This document shows, piece after piece, positions 25,432-34,730 of a stretch of 64,000 nt of DNA (within the stretch, counting starts at the first letter, position 1; every line of letters starts with the position of its first letter). The notes under the pieces were generated by a model. It made no database searches and had not been told where the DNA came from. It saw only the letters and a program-made list of their open reading frames with translations. The DNA comes from Sporomusa acidovorans (lineage in GTDB: Bacteria > Bacillota > Negativicutes > Sporomusales > Sporomusaceae). Position numbers and translations under genes: made by a program. The DNA lies in contig NZ_FNAM01000004.1 of the NCBI RefSeq assembly GCF_900101845.1, positions 1-64,000 of the forward strand. The letters run 5' to 3'.

Positions 25432-26019
25432 CTATCGTAATTCCTTTTTTATACGGGCTAATCCCCGCTGCCGCAAATTGCAGACTGCCTGGGACGATAT
25501 TCCCAGTTCGGCGGCCACGTCGGACAGCCGCGCATCTTCAAGCAAAGTTCTCACTACCGCCACGCGCTGCTTAGCCGGCAAGGTACCGATTGCCTGTTGA
25601 ACGGCTTTGACCGTAAAACTGTTCTCTACAAGTTCTTCCACATTTTGATCATCGGCCAACGTTTCCAGCCAACTCGTATTCTCCCGTTCCTCGTCCCCGC
25701 TACCACCTCCGCTTACTGGCAGTTCCTGCTGCCAACGCCGCCGCTCCCTTTTAAACAAGTTCCATACCGCATATTTCACCCGGCTTTCCACAAACCCTGC
25801 AAAGCGGACACCGGTATGCTGATCATAACTTTGTACGGCTTCCGCCACTGCCAGCCAGCCTTCGGCCAGGGCTTCCTCCCTGACAGCAGCCACATGCGGC
25901 TGGTTGGCATACTTTTTCACCAGGCCGGTAAACCGCCGGCAAATCTCGGCAAAAGCGTCCTCGCCATCCTGTCTGCCTTGAGCTTTGTTAACCAGTTGTT
26001 CCAAATTCACTATCCTCAC
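25432..26019 (-). CDS. Sigma-70 family RNA polymerase sigma factor
   Basis: 195 residues with region 2 (EEALAEGWLAVAEAVQSYDQ, FAGFVESRVKYAVWNLFKRE) and region 4 (IGTLPAKQRVAVVRTLLEDA, LSDVAAELGISSQAVCNLRQ, RGLARIKKEL). Region 3 is replaced by a short acidic linker. It resembles alternative sigma factors of the SigO/YvrI or sporulation-like group. The start is GTG at 26019 or, better placed behind AGGTGAGG, GTG at 26010. It heads the DUF1659-DUF2922-YvrJ set with a 60-base gap and may drive their expression (inference). Confidence 0.82.
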   Translation of the reverse strand: MRIVNLEQLVNKAQGRQDGEDAFAEICRRFTGLVKKYANQPHVAAVREEALAEGWLAVAEAVQSYDQHTGVRFAGFVESRVKYAVWNLFKRERRRWQQELPVSGGGSGDEERENTSWLETLADDQNVEELVENSFTVKAVQQAIGTLPAKQRVAVVRTLLEDARLSDVAAELGISSQAVCNLRQRGLARIKKELR

Positions 26020-26140
26020 CTAACGGCGAGGAACCGGTCCCTCTAAATTAGCGCCTGGCAACAGAATAGCATGCTAGGTAAACGAAAAACAAAAGCCGAC
26101 CTGGCTTAAGTTGACCCCCAAACCAAGGCGGCTAAACAAA

Positions 26141-26166
26141 ACCGGACGCTCACTTAAGCGTCCGGT
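26141..26166 (-). terminator. Terminator after the ABC-F gene
   Basis: A 9-bp GC-rich perfect stem ACCGGACGC / GCGTCCGGT, loop TCACTTAA, followed on the minus strand by TTTTGTTT. It lies 53 bases past the ABC-F stop. Confidence 0.9.
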
Positions 26167-26218
26167 CATTGATGATTAAAACCAAACTACCCCTTACTTG
26201 CAAATACGAAGTTACTGG

Positions 26219-28141
26219 CTATCCCTCTGTCAACTCCAGCCAGGCACTGTATTTTTCATCAAGCTCGGCTTGCCTGGCCGCATATTCATCAGCCAGTTCC
26301 CGGCTGAGTTCAACATCGGCATGGCTGGCCGGATCATTTAACCTGACCTCAAGGGCAGCCAGTTCGTGTTCCAGCATGGCAATTTCCGCTTCCAGCTTTT
26401 TGGCCTGTTTTGCCGTATCCGGCTTGCGCCAGCCCCCGTTTTTATTAACCCCAGCCGGCGTTTGTACCGTCTTTTCCTGCTTGCCGTTTTGTTTTTTCCC
26501 GGCAGCGGCATGCCGGCTGGCCGCTTGCGTCGCCTCACTGGCTATGGCCGCCTTCTTTTCCCGGTAATAACTATAATTGCCGGCATACTCGCTTAACTGG
26601 CCATTCTCTAATTCCAGTATACGATTGGCCACCTTATCCAAAAAATAGCGGTCATGCGATACGGTCAAAAAAGTGCCGGGAAAATTCATGATGGCTTCTT
26701 CCACTGCCTCCCGTGCGGCAATATCCAGATGGTTGGTCGGTTCGTCGAGGATAAGAAAATTAGCGCCGGTCAGCATAAGTTTTAATAAAGCCAGCCGCGC
26801 TTTTTCCCCGCCGGACAAATCGCCAACCAGCTTATAGACATCCTCGCCCCGGAACAGGAAAGCTCCCAAATAATGCCGCGCCCGTTCCTCGCTAAAGGCA
26901 AATTCGCGCATAATCTCGTCCAGTACACTATTGCTGTCAGTGAGTGTTTCATGCTCCTGAGCAAAATATCCCAGTTTTACCCGGCTGCCCAGTTTTACTT
27001 TGCCGCTATTTGCCATAAGTTCCCCGGTTAACAGCTTAAGCAGTGTCGTCTTCCCGGCTCCGTTGGGTCCAATCAGGGCCACGCCGTCGCCGCGACGGAC
27101 TAAAAACGATACGCCGTTCAGCACAATTTTATCCCGATAGCCGGCCTTAACCTCGCCCAGCTCGGCTACCCGTTCGGCACACTCCGCCGGCGGATTAAAG
27201 GCAAAGAAGTCGAAGCCTTTACTGTCTTCCGGCCGGGCCAGGCGTTCCAAGCGGCTGAGCTGACTCTGCCGCCCGCGGGCCTGTTTAGATTTTATGCCTG
27301 CCCGGTAGCGGTCAATATACTCTTCGGTTTTGGCAATAAAGGCCTGTTGTTTGGCATAAGCCTTTTCCTGGGCGGCCAACTTTTGCGCCTTTTTCTCCAG
27401 ATATTCGCTGTAGTTGCCGGCGTACTCGGCAAGCGTGCCATTTTCCACGGCTAAAATCCGTTCCGCTACGGTATCCAGGAAATAGCGGTCATGGGAAATA
27501 ACCAGCACGGCGCCGGCATAGCCTGTCAAAAAGTCCTCCAGCCACTCCACCATTCCCAAATCAAGATGGTTCGTCGGTTCATCCAGGAATAGATAATCGG
27601 GCTGGCGAATCAGCGCCCGCGCCAGACAAATCCGTGTCTTTTGCCCGCCGGAAAACTCACCTGTGCGGCGCGCCAGATCTTCTTCCGAGAAACCTAACCC
27701 AAACGCCACCCGGCGTACGGTATTCTCATATTCATAGCCGCCGCCCCGTTCAAAACGCTCGACAGCCTGAGCATATTCCTTCATGCATTTTTCCAGCCTG
27801 CCGGTATCCTGTTCGCCGGCAATCTCATCTTCCAGGCGGCGCATGTCCTGCTGCCAGCCCAACACATCGCCATAAGCGCCTACTAATTCGTCGTAGAGCG
27901 TACTGCCGCCCAGGCCGGTATCCTGTTCCACATAGCCGATCCGCTCACCCGGCGTAAGCACAACATGGCCGCTGTCCGGTTTTTCAAACCCCAGTATGCA
28001 GCGCACCAAGGTGGTCTTACCTGCACCGTTGGGCCCGATCAAGCCTACCTTTTCACCACGCCGAATTTGAAAATTGATTTCTGTAAAAATATTTTGTATG
28101 CCATAGGCCTTGCTCAGGCCTCGAACTTCCAGTAAACTCAT
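26219..28141 (-). CDS. ABC-F family ATPase (Uup/YfmR-like)
   Basis: 640 residues from ATG 28141, preceded by GGGAGGG. Two ATP-binding cassettes are present: Walker A GLIGPNGAGKTTLVR with signature FSGGQKTRICLARAL and Walker B YLFLDEPTNHLDLG, then Walker A ALIGPNGAGKTTLLK with signature LSGGEKARLALLKLM and LILDEPTNHLDIA. The P-site linker between them is charged and helical (YAKQQAFIAKTEEYIDRYRA). A C-terminal coiled coil (KKLEAEIAMLEHELAALEVR) follows. No membrane domain. ABC-F proteins act on the ribosome; whether this one resolves stalls or gives drug resistance cannot be told. Confidence 0.92.
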   Translation of the reverse strand: MSLLEVRGLSKAYGIQNIFTEINFQIRRGEKVGLIGPNGAGKTTLVRCILGFEKPDSGHVVLTPGERIGYVEQDTGLGGSTLYDELVGAYGDVLGWQQDMRRLEDEIAGEQDTGRLEKCMKEYAQAVERFERGGGYEYENTVRRVAFGLGFSEEDLARRTGEFSGGQKTRICLARALIRQPDYLFLDEPTNHLDLGMVEWLEDFLTGYAGAVLVISHDRYFLDTVAERILAVENGTLAEYAGNYSEYLEKKAQKLAAQEKAYAKQQAFIAKTEEYIDRYRAGIKSKQARGRQSQLSRLERLARPEDSKGFDFFAFNPPAECAERVAELGEVKAGYRDKIVLNGVSFLVRRGDGVALIGPNGAGKTTLLKLLTGELMANSGKVKLGSRVKLGYFAQEHETLTDSNSVLDEIMREFAFSEERARHYLGAFLFRGEDVYKLVGDLSGGEKARLALLKLMLTGANFLILDEPTNHLDIAAREAVEEAIMNFPGTFLTVSHDRYFLDKVANRILELENGQLSEYAGNYSYYREKKAAIASEATQAASRHAAAGKKQNGKQEKTVQTPAGVNKNGGWRKPDTAKQAKKLEAEIAMLEHELAALEVRLNDPASHADVELSRELADEYAARQAELDEKYSAWLELTEG

Positions 28142-28302
28142 GTGTTCCCTCCCTGTCTGCCACCTACTATTGTAACGATTAATGACGGCAGATACAAGTA
28201 GGCGATTGCCGCCGGCATCGCCACTTGCCAATATATTCCTTTTCTGTTACTATAGGAAGTAAGAACGGAACATATGTTCCTGATAAGCAGGGGGTAGTAT
28301 GC

Positions 28303-28944
28303 ATGTCTCAATTTTTTCCCGCTTACGCACAGATCGCGGCCATCGTGCCATACTATGACGACGCAGGCGACACAACCGCCCTCGTCTCTGCCGACGGCAG
28401 CACAACCACCGTGCAGTCCCGTATCCGTACCGTCATTCAACGGCTGGCCAAGAGCCGGGCCATTGACCTGGCCGTACTCAGGACCCAAACCCGCGAAATT
28501 ACGAAACGGACAAACCTGGAACCGCTGCCGCTCGCGCCCGGACTTGTCCTCGTGCCGGTAAAAGTCCGTCAGCCCCGGGTAGCTGGCGATGCAACCACCG
28601 GCTACATCAACTATCATGCCGTTACCGCCGTCGCTGCCAGCACAAACAAGCCTTACCAGACGACAGTTACACTGTCTGGCAAGGCCACACTCCCGGTGCT
28701 ATGGACAGTCGCTACGGTTAATCACCAGTTAGCCCTGGCGCATCTGGTCGCCAATACGCCTCCCGCCAACCAGACAGCTTCTGCAGCCGGCGTCCTGCGG
28801 GAAGCCTTTCCCGGCTATGCGCCCGAGCTTTTGACTCTGGCCGTAAAATTAATCGACGTTTTTAATGACATTCTGAGCATCAAACAATATCAGGCAGCAA
28901 ACACTACCGTGCAAACGACTGCTAACCGTCTGCCCCCCCTTTGA
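28303..28944 (+). CDS. ComK-like protein (weak similarity)
   Basis: 213 residues from ATG 28303, behind GGGGGT. There is no signal or membrane segment. The order of features resembles ComK of Bacillus: an early segment AAIVPYYDDAGDTTALVSAD, a TKRTNLEPLPLAPGLVLVPV region, GYINYHAVTAVAA, then TTVTLSGKATLPVLWTVATV and NHQLALAHLV. Alignment by eye with the ComK core (KISHKPPIMVDP, CGWISHVHVK, TVTFSNGKTMELPISYNS, ENQVYRTAWL) is suggestive, not decisive. If correct it would be a DNA-binding regulator, perhaps of competence. The last bases overlap the opposite-strand gene ending at 28922. Confidence 0.4.
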   Translation: MSQFFPAYAQIAAIVPYYDDAGDTTALVSADGSTTTVQSRIRTVIQRLAKSRAIDLAVLRTQTREITKRTNLEPLPLAPGLVLVPVKVRQPRVAGDATTGYINYHAVTAVAASTNKPYQTTVTLSGKATLPVLWTVATVNHQLALAHLVANTPPANQTASAAGVLREAFPGYAPELLTLAVKLIDVFNDILSIKQYQAANTTVQTTANRLPPL

Positions 28945-29404
28945 CCGCAACCTCCCGTTGATTCTTCCGTAACAACGACGACACCACAGCCATAAACTGC
29001 TTGCTTTTCAGCCGGCTGGTCAAATCCAGCACATGAACCACAGCACCGCGGCACAGGGGCAAAGCTTCCGCAACCGGGCGCGCCATAGATACAGAATTAA
29101 CCACGGTTAAGGCCGGCATTTCTCCGGCCAGTCGCCGTAAAATCGTAGGCGTCAAGTCGTCAGAGCCACAGTCCACCACCACAACATCTATCTCGTGACC
29201 GCCTTCCGCCATTTCTTTGATCAAAAACCGCATCAAGTCTTCCACTTCGTATTCCATATTATGAACCAAAATCACGAAGCTGGCAGTCGGCAGCCGTACA
29301 AACTCCAAGGTAGTGAACCAGCCCCAAGCATCTTTAAGGATATACCATAAACCATACAGCGCCAGCGAAAGCAGGATTACCGTTGCAGAATATGATAAAA
29401 ACAA
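28922..29404 (-). CDS. Membrane-anchored GT2-like small protein
   Basis: 160 residues with an N-terminal membrane helix (YSATVILLSLALYGLWYIL) and a GT-A-like fold: ASFVILVHNMEYEVEDLMRF, IDVVVVDCGSDDLTPTILRR, then GAVVHVLDL. The VVDCGSDD segment resembles the first sugar-nucleotide-binding motif, but the acceptor half is missing, so activity is doubtful. Starts with TTG behind AGGA, divergent from nothing and 60 bases after the response regulator stop. Function unknown. Confidence 0.55.
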   Translation of the reverse strand: MFLSYSATVILLSLALYGLWYILKDAWGWFTTLEFVRLPTASFVILVHNMEYEVEDLMRFLIKEMAEGGHEIDVVVVDCGSDDLTPTILRRLAGEMPALTVVNSVSMARPVAEALPLCRGAVVHVLDLTSRLKSKQFMAVVSSLLRKNQREVAVKGGADG

Positions 29405-29464
29405 ACGATCCTACCCCCTTTGTTCCGGGATAGGATAGTATATGCACAACCTGCGAAAATGCTA

Positions 29465-30136
29465 TTATTCCAACACGACAATCTTATGTTTAATCGCGTA
29501 CAAAACGGCCTGCGTACGATCGACAACATTGATCTTGCGAAAAATATTGGTCAAATGATTTTTGACTGTTTTCTCACTCAAGAAAAGCTTATGGGCTATT
29601 TCCTGATTGCTCATTCCCTGGCCAATCAGTTGCAACACTTCCACTTCACGGTAAGTCAGCCGCTCTTCCCGGCGTCGCGCCATACCTGCCGGTGTTTCAT
29701 GGCGGCGCTCTTCCTGGCGGGAAAACTCGCCAAACAGCCGCTGGGCCAGCGTCGGATAAATAAAAGACTGCCCTTCATAAACAATGCGGATGGCCTTGAC
29801 CAGCATGCCCGGCTCAATATCCTTGAGAAGGTAGCCCACCGCCCCGGACTTAATGACTTCCAGCACATAATTTTCATCATCATGCATGGTTAAGATAATA
29901 ACCTTCACAGCCGCGTGAGCGTCCTTAAGCCGCCGCGTCACTTCCAATCCGTTCATACGCGGCATATTCACATCAAGCAACAATATGTCAGGTTTGAGGT
30001 TCTCAACCGCGTGGATGGCTTCGTCGCCATCTGCAGCCTCGCCAACCACATCCAAATCCGACTCTAGCGACAACACATTTTTAATTCCCTGCCTAAGAAG
30101 CGCATGGTCATCGGCAATAACCAGTCTAATGGGCAA
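29465..30136 (-). CDS. NarL/DegU-type response regulator
   Basis: 223 residues. Receiver domain: VIADDHALLRQGIKNVLS, phospho-acceptor Asp in LLLDVNMPRMNGLEV, Thr in IILTMHDDENYV and Lys in GYLLKDIEPG. A linker leads to a LuxR-type HTH (LTYREVEVLQLIGQGMSNQE, FLSEKTVKNHLTNIFRKINV). No histidine kinase lies next to it, so it is an orphan like DegU homologues in this group. Start TTG follows GGAGGCG. Confidence 0.88.
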   Translation of the reverse strand: MPIRLVIADDHALLRQGIKNVLSLESDLDVVGEAADGDEAIHAVENLKPDILLLDVNMPRMNGLEVTRRLKDAHAAVKVIILTMHDDENYVLEVIKSGAVGYLLKDIEPGMLVKAIRIVYEGQSFIYPTLAQRLFGEFSRQEERRHETPAGMARRREERLTYREVEVLQLIGQGMSNQEIAHKLFLSEKTVKNHLTNIFRKINVVDRTQAVLYAIKHKIVVLE

Positions 30137-30258
30137 AAGGCTCGCCTCCTACTAGGTATAGTGCAAAAAAATCGTCAATTACAACTATATAAAATTACGT
30201 ATTATGTTTACTATTCGACTTTATTAACGATTCTCCTGCAAGCCTTAGCCCCAAGTAT

Positions 30259-31725
30259 TCACTTGCCGTGCAACTGCTTTAGCATTGGTCCCAGCAGCCT
30301 TTTATAGGCTTCCACCCCCGGCTGGTCAAAAGCATCCACATCGGCCAGCTCGCCTTCATAGGCCACCGATAAGGCTAAAAGATATAAGAGTTCACCCAGA
30401 TGATAGGCATTCATCGCCGGCAGGATAAAGGTGGCATTAAAGCGGCCATCCTGGCTGAGGGCCTCCGCATTGGCCTCGCGGGCGGCATCCAGCGCCTGAC
30501 TAAGGCGCAGGCCGGCCATCTGGGAAAGCTTGGCGGCGGCGGGAAATGCATCCGGGATAACCGGGTCTGTTTGCCAGTTGGCGATCTTGATAAACTGTAC
30601 CACTTTATCCCGTTGGCCGTCCTGATGCTGCTGCGTCTGGGCATGCATGTCGGTTGTGCCTACGGCAACAAGCGGCGTCCGGCCATACAGCACCTCACGG
30701 CCTGACCGGTCAGTCCGTTTGCCCAGTGATTCGGCCAGCAACTGCACATACCACTCCGCGACCGACTTAAGATAATCGCCATAAGGCATGAATACTTCAA
30801 TATTGCGTCCGTAACGGGCAGCCGCCAGGTACTTGAGCGCCGCATTGAGCATCGCCGGGTTGGACCAGATGTCATCTGTCCGGCAGGCCTCATCCATCGC
30901 CCGCGCGCCCGCCAAAAAAGCGTCAATATCAAAACCGGTGCCTACGGCCGTCACCAGCCCCACTTCGGAAAATACGCTAAAACGGCCGCCTACGCCGTCA
31001 GGCACGCTGAATAGCGGCCAGCCCTGTTCAACCGCCAGTTTGTGCAGCAACGTTTCTGCCGCACCGGCAGCCGGATCGGTAACAGCGGCTACCTGGACCT
31101 CAATCGCCGGGTTCGCTTTTTTCAAGGCATCGTAAACCACCATAAAGGTGGACATGGTGTCCAGCGTAGAACCCGACTTGGAGATAACCAGCAGCAGAAC
31201 GCGATAGGTCCCGTGGCATGCCGTAGTCCTTGCCTCATAGGTAATATGCTCGATCAGTTCCGCCGTCCGGCGAGGATCCATATTGTTGCCGCTAAAATAC
31301 AGCTTGGGATATCCCCGCCGCTCCTCCGTGCCTTTGCTGTTCCAAAATTCGCCGCAGCCAATATCAAACAATACCTTGTTGCCAAGGTAAGACCCGCCGA
31401 TGCCAAAGGATATTATAGCATGGACGTTGTTTTGCAGCGATTGGCCGAACTCTTTCAGCCGGGCGATGGAAGCCGGACTATTCAGATTGCCTGGCCGCAC
31501 ATACGGCAACTGAGTAAATAACACCCTTTCCGGCTGACCGTCCTTAGACAAATGCCCGCGTACCTCGCCGGTCGCCCGCATGTGCTTAACAGCTGCATGA
31601 GCAGCCGCTAACCGCTCACTGATCGCGGCGATATCCCGGGAGTTAACCATCTGTTCACCATACAAATGACGATAGTCAAACGAAAAACCTGATGGCAAAG
31701 TAATTTCCCCGGCTTGTTTACTCAA
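30259..31725 (-). CDS. pgi: Glucose-6-phosphate isomerase
   Basis: 488 residues from the TTG at 31725, preceded by GGGAGG. SIS-type sugar isomerase features: ISFGIGGSYLGNKVLFDIG, LLVISKSGSTLDTMSTFMVV, FSVPDGVGGRFSVFSEVGLV and KRTDRSGREVLYGRTPL, MHAQTQQHQDG. It interconverts glucose-6-P and fructose-6-P. It sits next to GalU and phosphomannomutase/phosphoglucomutase genes, feeding nucleotide-sugar synthesis for surface glycans. Confidence 0.95.
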   Translation of the reverse strand: MSKQAGEITLPSGFSFDYRHLYGEQMVNSRDIAAISERLAAAHAAVKHMRATGEVRGHLSKDGQPERVLFTQLPYVRPGNLNSPASIARLKEFGQSLQNNVHAIISFGIGGSYLGNKVLFDIGCGEFWNSKGTEERRGYPKLYFSGNNMDPRRTAELIEHITYEARTTACHGTYRVLLLVISKSGSTLDTMSTFMVVYDALKKANPAIEVQVAAVTDPAAGAAETLLHKLAVEQGWPLFSVPDGVGGRFSVFSEVGLVTAVGTGFDIDAFLAGARAMDEACRTDDIWSNPAMLNAALKYLAAARYGRNIEVFMPYGDYLKSVAEWYVQLLAESLGKRTDRSGREVLYGRTPLVAVGTTDMHAQTQQHQDGQRDKVVQFIKIANWQTDPVIPDAFPAAAKLSQMAGLRLSQALDAAREANAEALSQDGRFNATFILPAMNAYHLGELLYLLALSVAYEGELADVDAFDQPGVEAYKRLLGPMLKQLHGK

Positions 31726-31776
31726 TGTATTACCTCCCACAACAGATTTGTCTATGAAGTATGGGTCGTTTTTCGC

Positions 31777-32691
31777 TTATTCCGGGTTGGCGGCAGCGAC
31801 GGCTTCTTTCCCTAACTGCCCTACGGTCTTAAGCAAATAGCGTAAAAACTTGTCTCTAAGGTCAGGACGTTTCAAAGCATACTCGACCGTTGCCTCCAAA
31901 TAGCCCTGCTTATCACCAATATCGTAGCGTCTGCCGTCGAAGTTGTAGGCGTAGACCGGTTTAAAGGCCGCCAGACGGCGCAACGCGTCCGTCAGTTGAA
32001 TCTCCCCGCCGCGGCCTGGCGGCGTATCTTCCAACAGATAAAAGATTTCCGGTTCGATGACGTACCGGCCCAGGACAGCAAGCTGCGACGGCGCTTCCGC
32101 AAGCGACGGCTTTTCCACCAGATCAACAGCCCGCCACAGATTCTCCTTCACCGGCTCAGGCTTGACAATGCCGTAGCTTGACACCCTGTCCCGGGGCACC
32201 TCCTGCACGCCCAGAATGCTTCCCTGGCAATCGTCGTAGGCATCCATCAGTTGCCGCAGACAAGGCACATTTGCATCGATAATATCATCACCCAGCAATA
32301 CGGCAAACGGTTCATTGCCGACAAACTGCTTGGCGCACAACACCGCATGTCCCAGCCCTTTAGCCTCTTTCTGGCGTATATAGTGAATGGTAACCTCCGA
32401 TAACTCCTCCACCAGCCCGAGGAGCTCGTATTTTCCCTGCGCCTTCAAGGTCATTTCCAGTTCAATCGCCCGGTCGAAATGATCCTCGATGGCCCGCTTG
32501 TTCCGCCCGGTTATAATCAGGATTTCCTCAATTCCCGATTGAATAGCTTCTTCAATAATAAACTGAATGGCCGGCTTATCGACAATCGGCAGCATTTCCT
32601 TGGGCTGCGCCTTAGTAGCCGGCAAAAAGCGGGTGCCAAGGCCGGCGGCCGGAATAACAGCCTTTTTGATTTTTTGTTGCGACTTAGACAA
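31777..32691 (-). CDS. galU: UTP-glucose-1-phosphate uridylyltransferase
   Basis: 304 residues. N-terminal signature VIPAAGLGTRFLPATKAQPK, EMLPIVDKPAIQFIIEEAI, then FAVLLGDDIIDA and GIVKPEP, DLVEKPSLAEAPSQLA with GRYVIEPEIF. It makes UDP-glucose, the substrate of the two GalE epimerases in this window. TTG start behind AGGACTG. Its short spacing to the phosphomutase gene upstream suggests one transcript. Confidence 0.95.
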   Translation of the reverse strand: MSKSQQKIKKAVIPAAGLGTRFLPATKAQPKEMLPIVDKPAIQFIIEEAIQSGIEEILIITGRNKRAIEDHFDRAIELEMTLKAQGKYELLGLVEELSEVTIHYIRQKEAKGLGHAVLCAKQFVGNEPFAVLLGDDIIDANVPCLRQLMDAYDDCQGSILGVQEVPRDRVSSYGIVKPEPVKENLWRAVDLVEKPSLAEAPSQLAVLGRYVIEPEIFYLLEDTPPGRGGEIQLTDALRRLAAFKPVYAYNFDGRRYDIGDKQGYLEATVEYALKRPDLRDKFLRYLLKTVGQLGKEAVAAANPE

Positions 32692-32724
32692 TAAACTCAG
32701 TCCTTTCTATAAGTTTGCCCTGCA

Positions 32725-34086
32725 TTACGCATGTATCAGAGCCAACAATTCTTCCGTTTTCTCCTTCATCAGCTTGACATCACACTTTGACTCCACATTC
32801 AGCCGCAGTACCGGCTCGGTATTTGACATGCGGACATTAAACCGCCAGGTATCAAATTCAACACTCAGGCCATCCACTTTTTCAACCTTGCGGGCCCCCG
32901 ATGCATACTTTTCCTCCAGCTGCCGGATGACTGCCCTGGCATCTGCCACTGTACTGTTGATTTCCCCGCTTACCGGATAACAGGCCACCCGTTCCCGCAT
33001 GAGTCTAGACAAGGGTTTGCCCTCGCGGCAAAGAATCTCGAGCACCAGCAGCCAGGGAATCATGCCGCTGTCACAGTATGAAAACTCCTTAAAATAATGG
33101 TGGGCCGACATTTCACCGCCATAGACGGCATCCTCCCTGCGCATCCGTTCCTTGATAAAGGCGTGGCCACTCTTGGACAACACCGGAATGCCGCCCGCCT
33201 TGGTCACCAGCTCCACGGTATTCCAGGTTAGGCGCGGGTCATAAATAATTTTAGCTCCCGGATAACGCCGCAAAAAGGCCTGTGCCAAAAAGCCGACAAG
33301 ATAATAGCCTTCAATAAAGGCGCCATTTTCATCAAACAGGAAGCACCGGTCAAAATCGCCGTCCCAGGCAATACCGACATCAGCCTTGTTTTCCCGTACT
33401 GCCTTGGCAGTAACTTCCCGGTTCTCAATCAACAAAGGATTGGGCACTCCGTTAGGAAAATTGCCGTCCGGCTGATGGTTGATTTTGACCAACTCAAACG
33501 GCAAATGCGGCGCCAGCGCGTCAAGTACGGCCCCGGCAGCACCATTGCCGGCATTCACCACGACCTTGAACGGTGTAAGCGCTTCCCTGTCCACATAGGT
33601 CAGTAAATGCGCCACATAAGCCTGCATGATATCTGCATAGGTAACGGTACCGGCCGGCTTATTCCCGACAACAGGCGAAAAATCACCGGTAACAACCTTT
33701 TCTTCAATATCCTTAAGGCCGGTATCGCTGCTGATCGGTTTGGACTCTTCCCGCACCAGCTTCATCCCGTTATAGTCTTTCGGATTATGACTGGCCGTAA
33801 TCATAATCCCGCCATCCAGTTTAAGATGCGCGGTCGCAAAATAAATTTGCTCTGTCCCGCACAGCCCGATATCCACAACATCACAGCCAGCTTCGTTCAG
33901 TCCCTTAACCAGCGCATTCCTCAGCGCCGGACCTGACAGCCGGATATCATGACCAACAGCCACCTTTTTCGCGCCAATAACATCCACATAGGCCCGTCCA
34001 ATCCGGTAGGCCATTTCTTCATTTAGTTCTTCGGGAATCTTCCCGCGAATATCGTACGCTTTAAATGCATCACGTTTAATCTGCAC
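32725..34086 (-). CDS. Phosphomannomutase/phosphoglucomutase
   Basis: 453 residues of the alpha-D-phosphohexomutase family. Catalytic serine loop [19 protein letters not shown], metal loop [15 protein letters not shown], sugar loop [19 protein letters not shown] and phosphate loop [15 protein letters not shown]. Of the AlgC/ManB type, it converts mannose-6-P or glucose-6-P to the 1-phosphates used by the adjacent ManC and GalU. Start GTG behind AGGAGGAG. Confidence 0.93.
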   Translation of the reverse strand: MQIKRDAFKAYDIRGKIPEELNEEMAYRIGRAYVDVIGAKKVAVGHDIRLSGPALRNALVKGLNEAGCDVVDIGLCGTEQIYFATAHLKLDGGIMITASHNPKDYNGMKLVREESKPISSDTGLKDIEEKVVTGDFSPVVGNKPAGTVTYADIMQAYVAHLLTYVDREALTPFKVVVNAGNGAAGAVLDALAPHLPFELVKINHQPDGNFPNGVPNPLLIENREVTAKAVRENKADVGIAWDGDFDRCFLFDENGAFIEGYYLVGFLAQAFLRRYPGAKIIYDPRLTWNTVELVTKAGGIPVLSKSGHAFIKERMRREDAVYGGEMSAHHYFKEFSYCDSGMIPWLLVLEILCREGKPLSRLMRERVACYPVSGEINSTVADARAVIRQLEEKYASGARKVEKVDGLSVEFDTWRFNVRMSNTEPVLRLNVESKCDVKLMKEKTEELLALIHA

Positions 34087-34294
34087 ACTGTCACGCTCCT
34101 CCTGTTATCAACCCTATACTATATACTACATCGTTGAAAAGTATTCCTGTAAAACAGGGAATCTTCTCCCAGTATTTTATCGAGCTTAATCCTGCTCATT
34201 CGCCAATTTTTTATTTCTTTTTTACCGCTTTTATTCTACAATAGAGATAAAGGAATTAGACCGGCAGATTTGAAGTTTAGAATGGGGTGAGAGG

Positions 34295-34672
34295 ATGAAA
34301 CTAAGAGAGCAGCTTGACCAAATGCAAACCCTCATGGAACAGCTTGTCAAAATGGTAGGACACAACAATGCCGTAACCGAAGAACTAAGTCAACGAATGG
34401 ATTCTTTGGAAACCAAAGTGGATAAGCTGGAAGTGAGATTTCTCAATCAGGAAAACAAATTGCTTAACCTGGAGAACAAGATAATCGCCCTGGAAAACAG
34501 GGTAACCGATCTGGGTAACAGAATGGAAAAAGGATTTAACGATGTCATCCAGATGATTACCGTCCTGGGTAAAAGATGCGACCGCATGGAAAACACCCAG
34601 GCTCTCCATTCTGAGATGTTGAGAAAACTAGCCGCCGATACCGCCCAGCATGAGGCTGAAATCCTGCGCTGA
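34295..34672 (+). CDS. Coiled-coil protein with a GHNxAVTE motif
   Basis: 125 residues, almost all heptad coiled coil (MDSLETKVDKLEVRFLNQEN, LLNLENKIIALENRVTDLGN). An N-terminal VKMVGHNNAVTEELSQRMDS and a C-terminal MEKGFNDVIQMITVLGKR are shared with the 71-residue protein at 50512, so both belong to one small family. Cytoplasmic, no cysteines of note apart from one. GGGGTGAGAGG precedes the ATG. Function unknown; regulators and scaffold adaptors look like this. Confidence 0.65.
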   Translation: MKLREQLDQMQTLMEQLVKMVGHNNAVTEELSQRMDSLETKVDKLEVRFLNQENKLLNLENKIIALENRVTDLGNRMEKGFNDVIQMITVLGKRCDRMENTQALHSEMLRKLAADTAQHEAEILR

Positions 34673-34696
34673 AGCGGGCCCAGTAAGAATGTACAC

Positions 34697-34729
34697 GGTA
34701 AAAGCCGCAGCATATGCTGCGGCTTTACC
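34697..34729. terminator. Bidirectional terminator
   Basis: A long near-perfect palindrome (GGTAAA-GCCGCAGCAT / ATGCTGCGGCTTTACC, one extra A on the left arm) sits between the converging coiled-coil gene and manC, almost touching the manC stop. Confidence 0.8.
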
Positions 34730-34730
34730 A

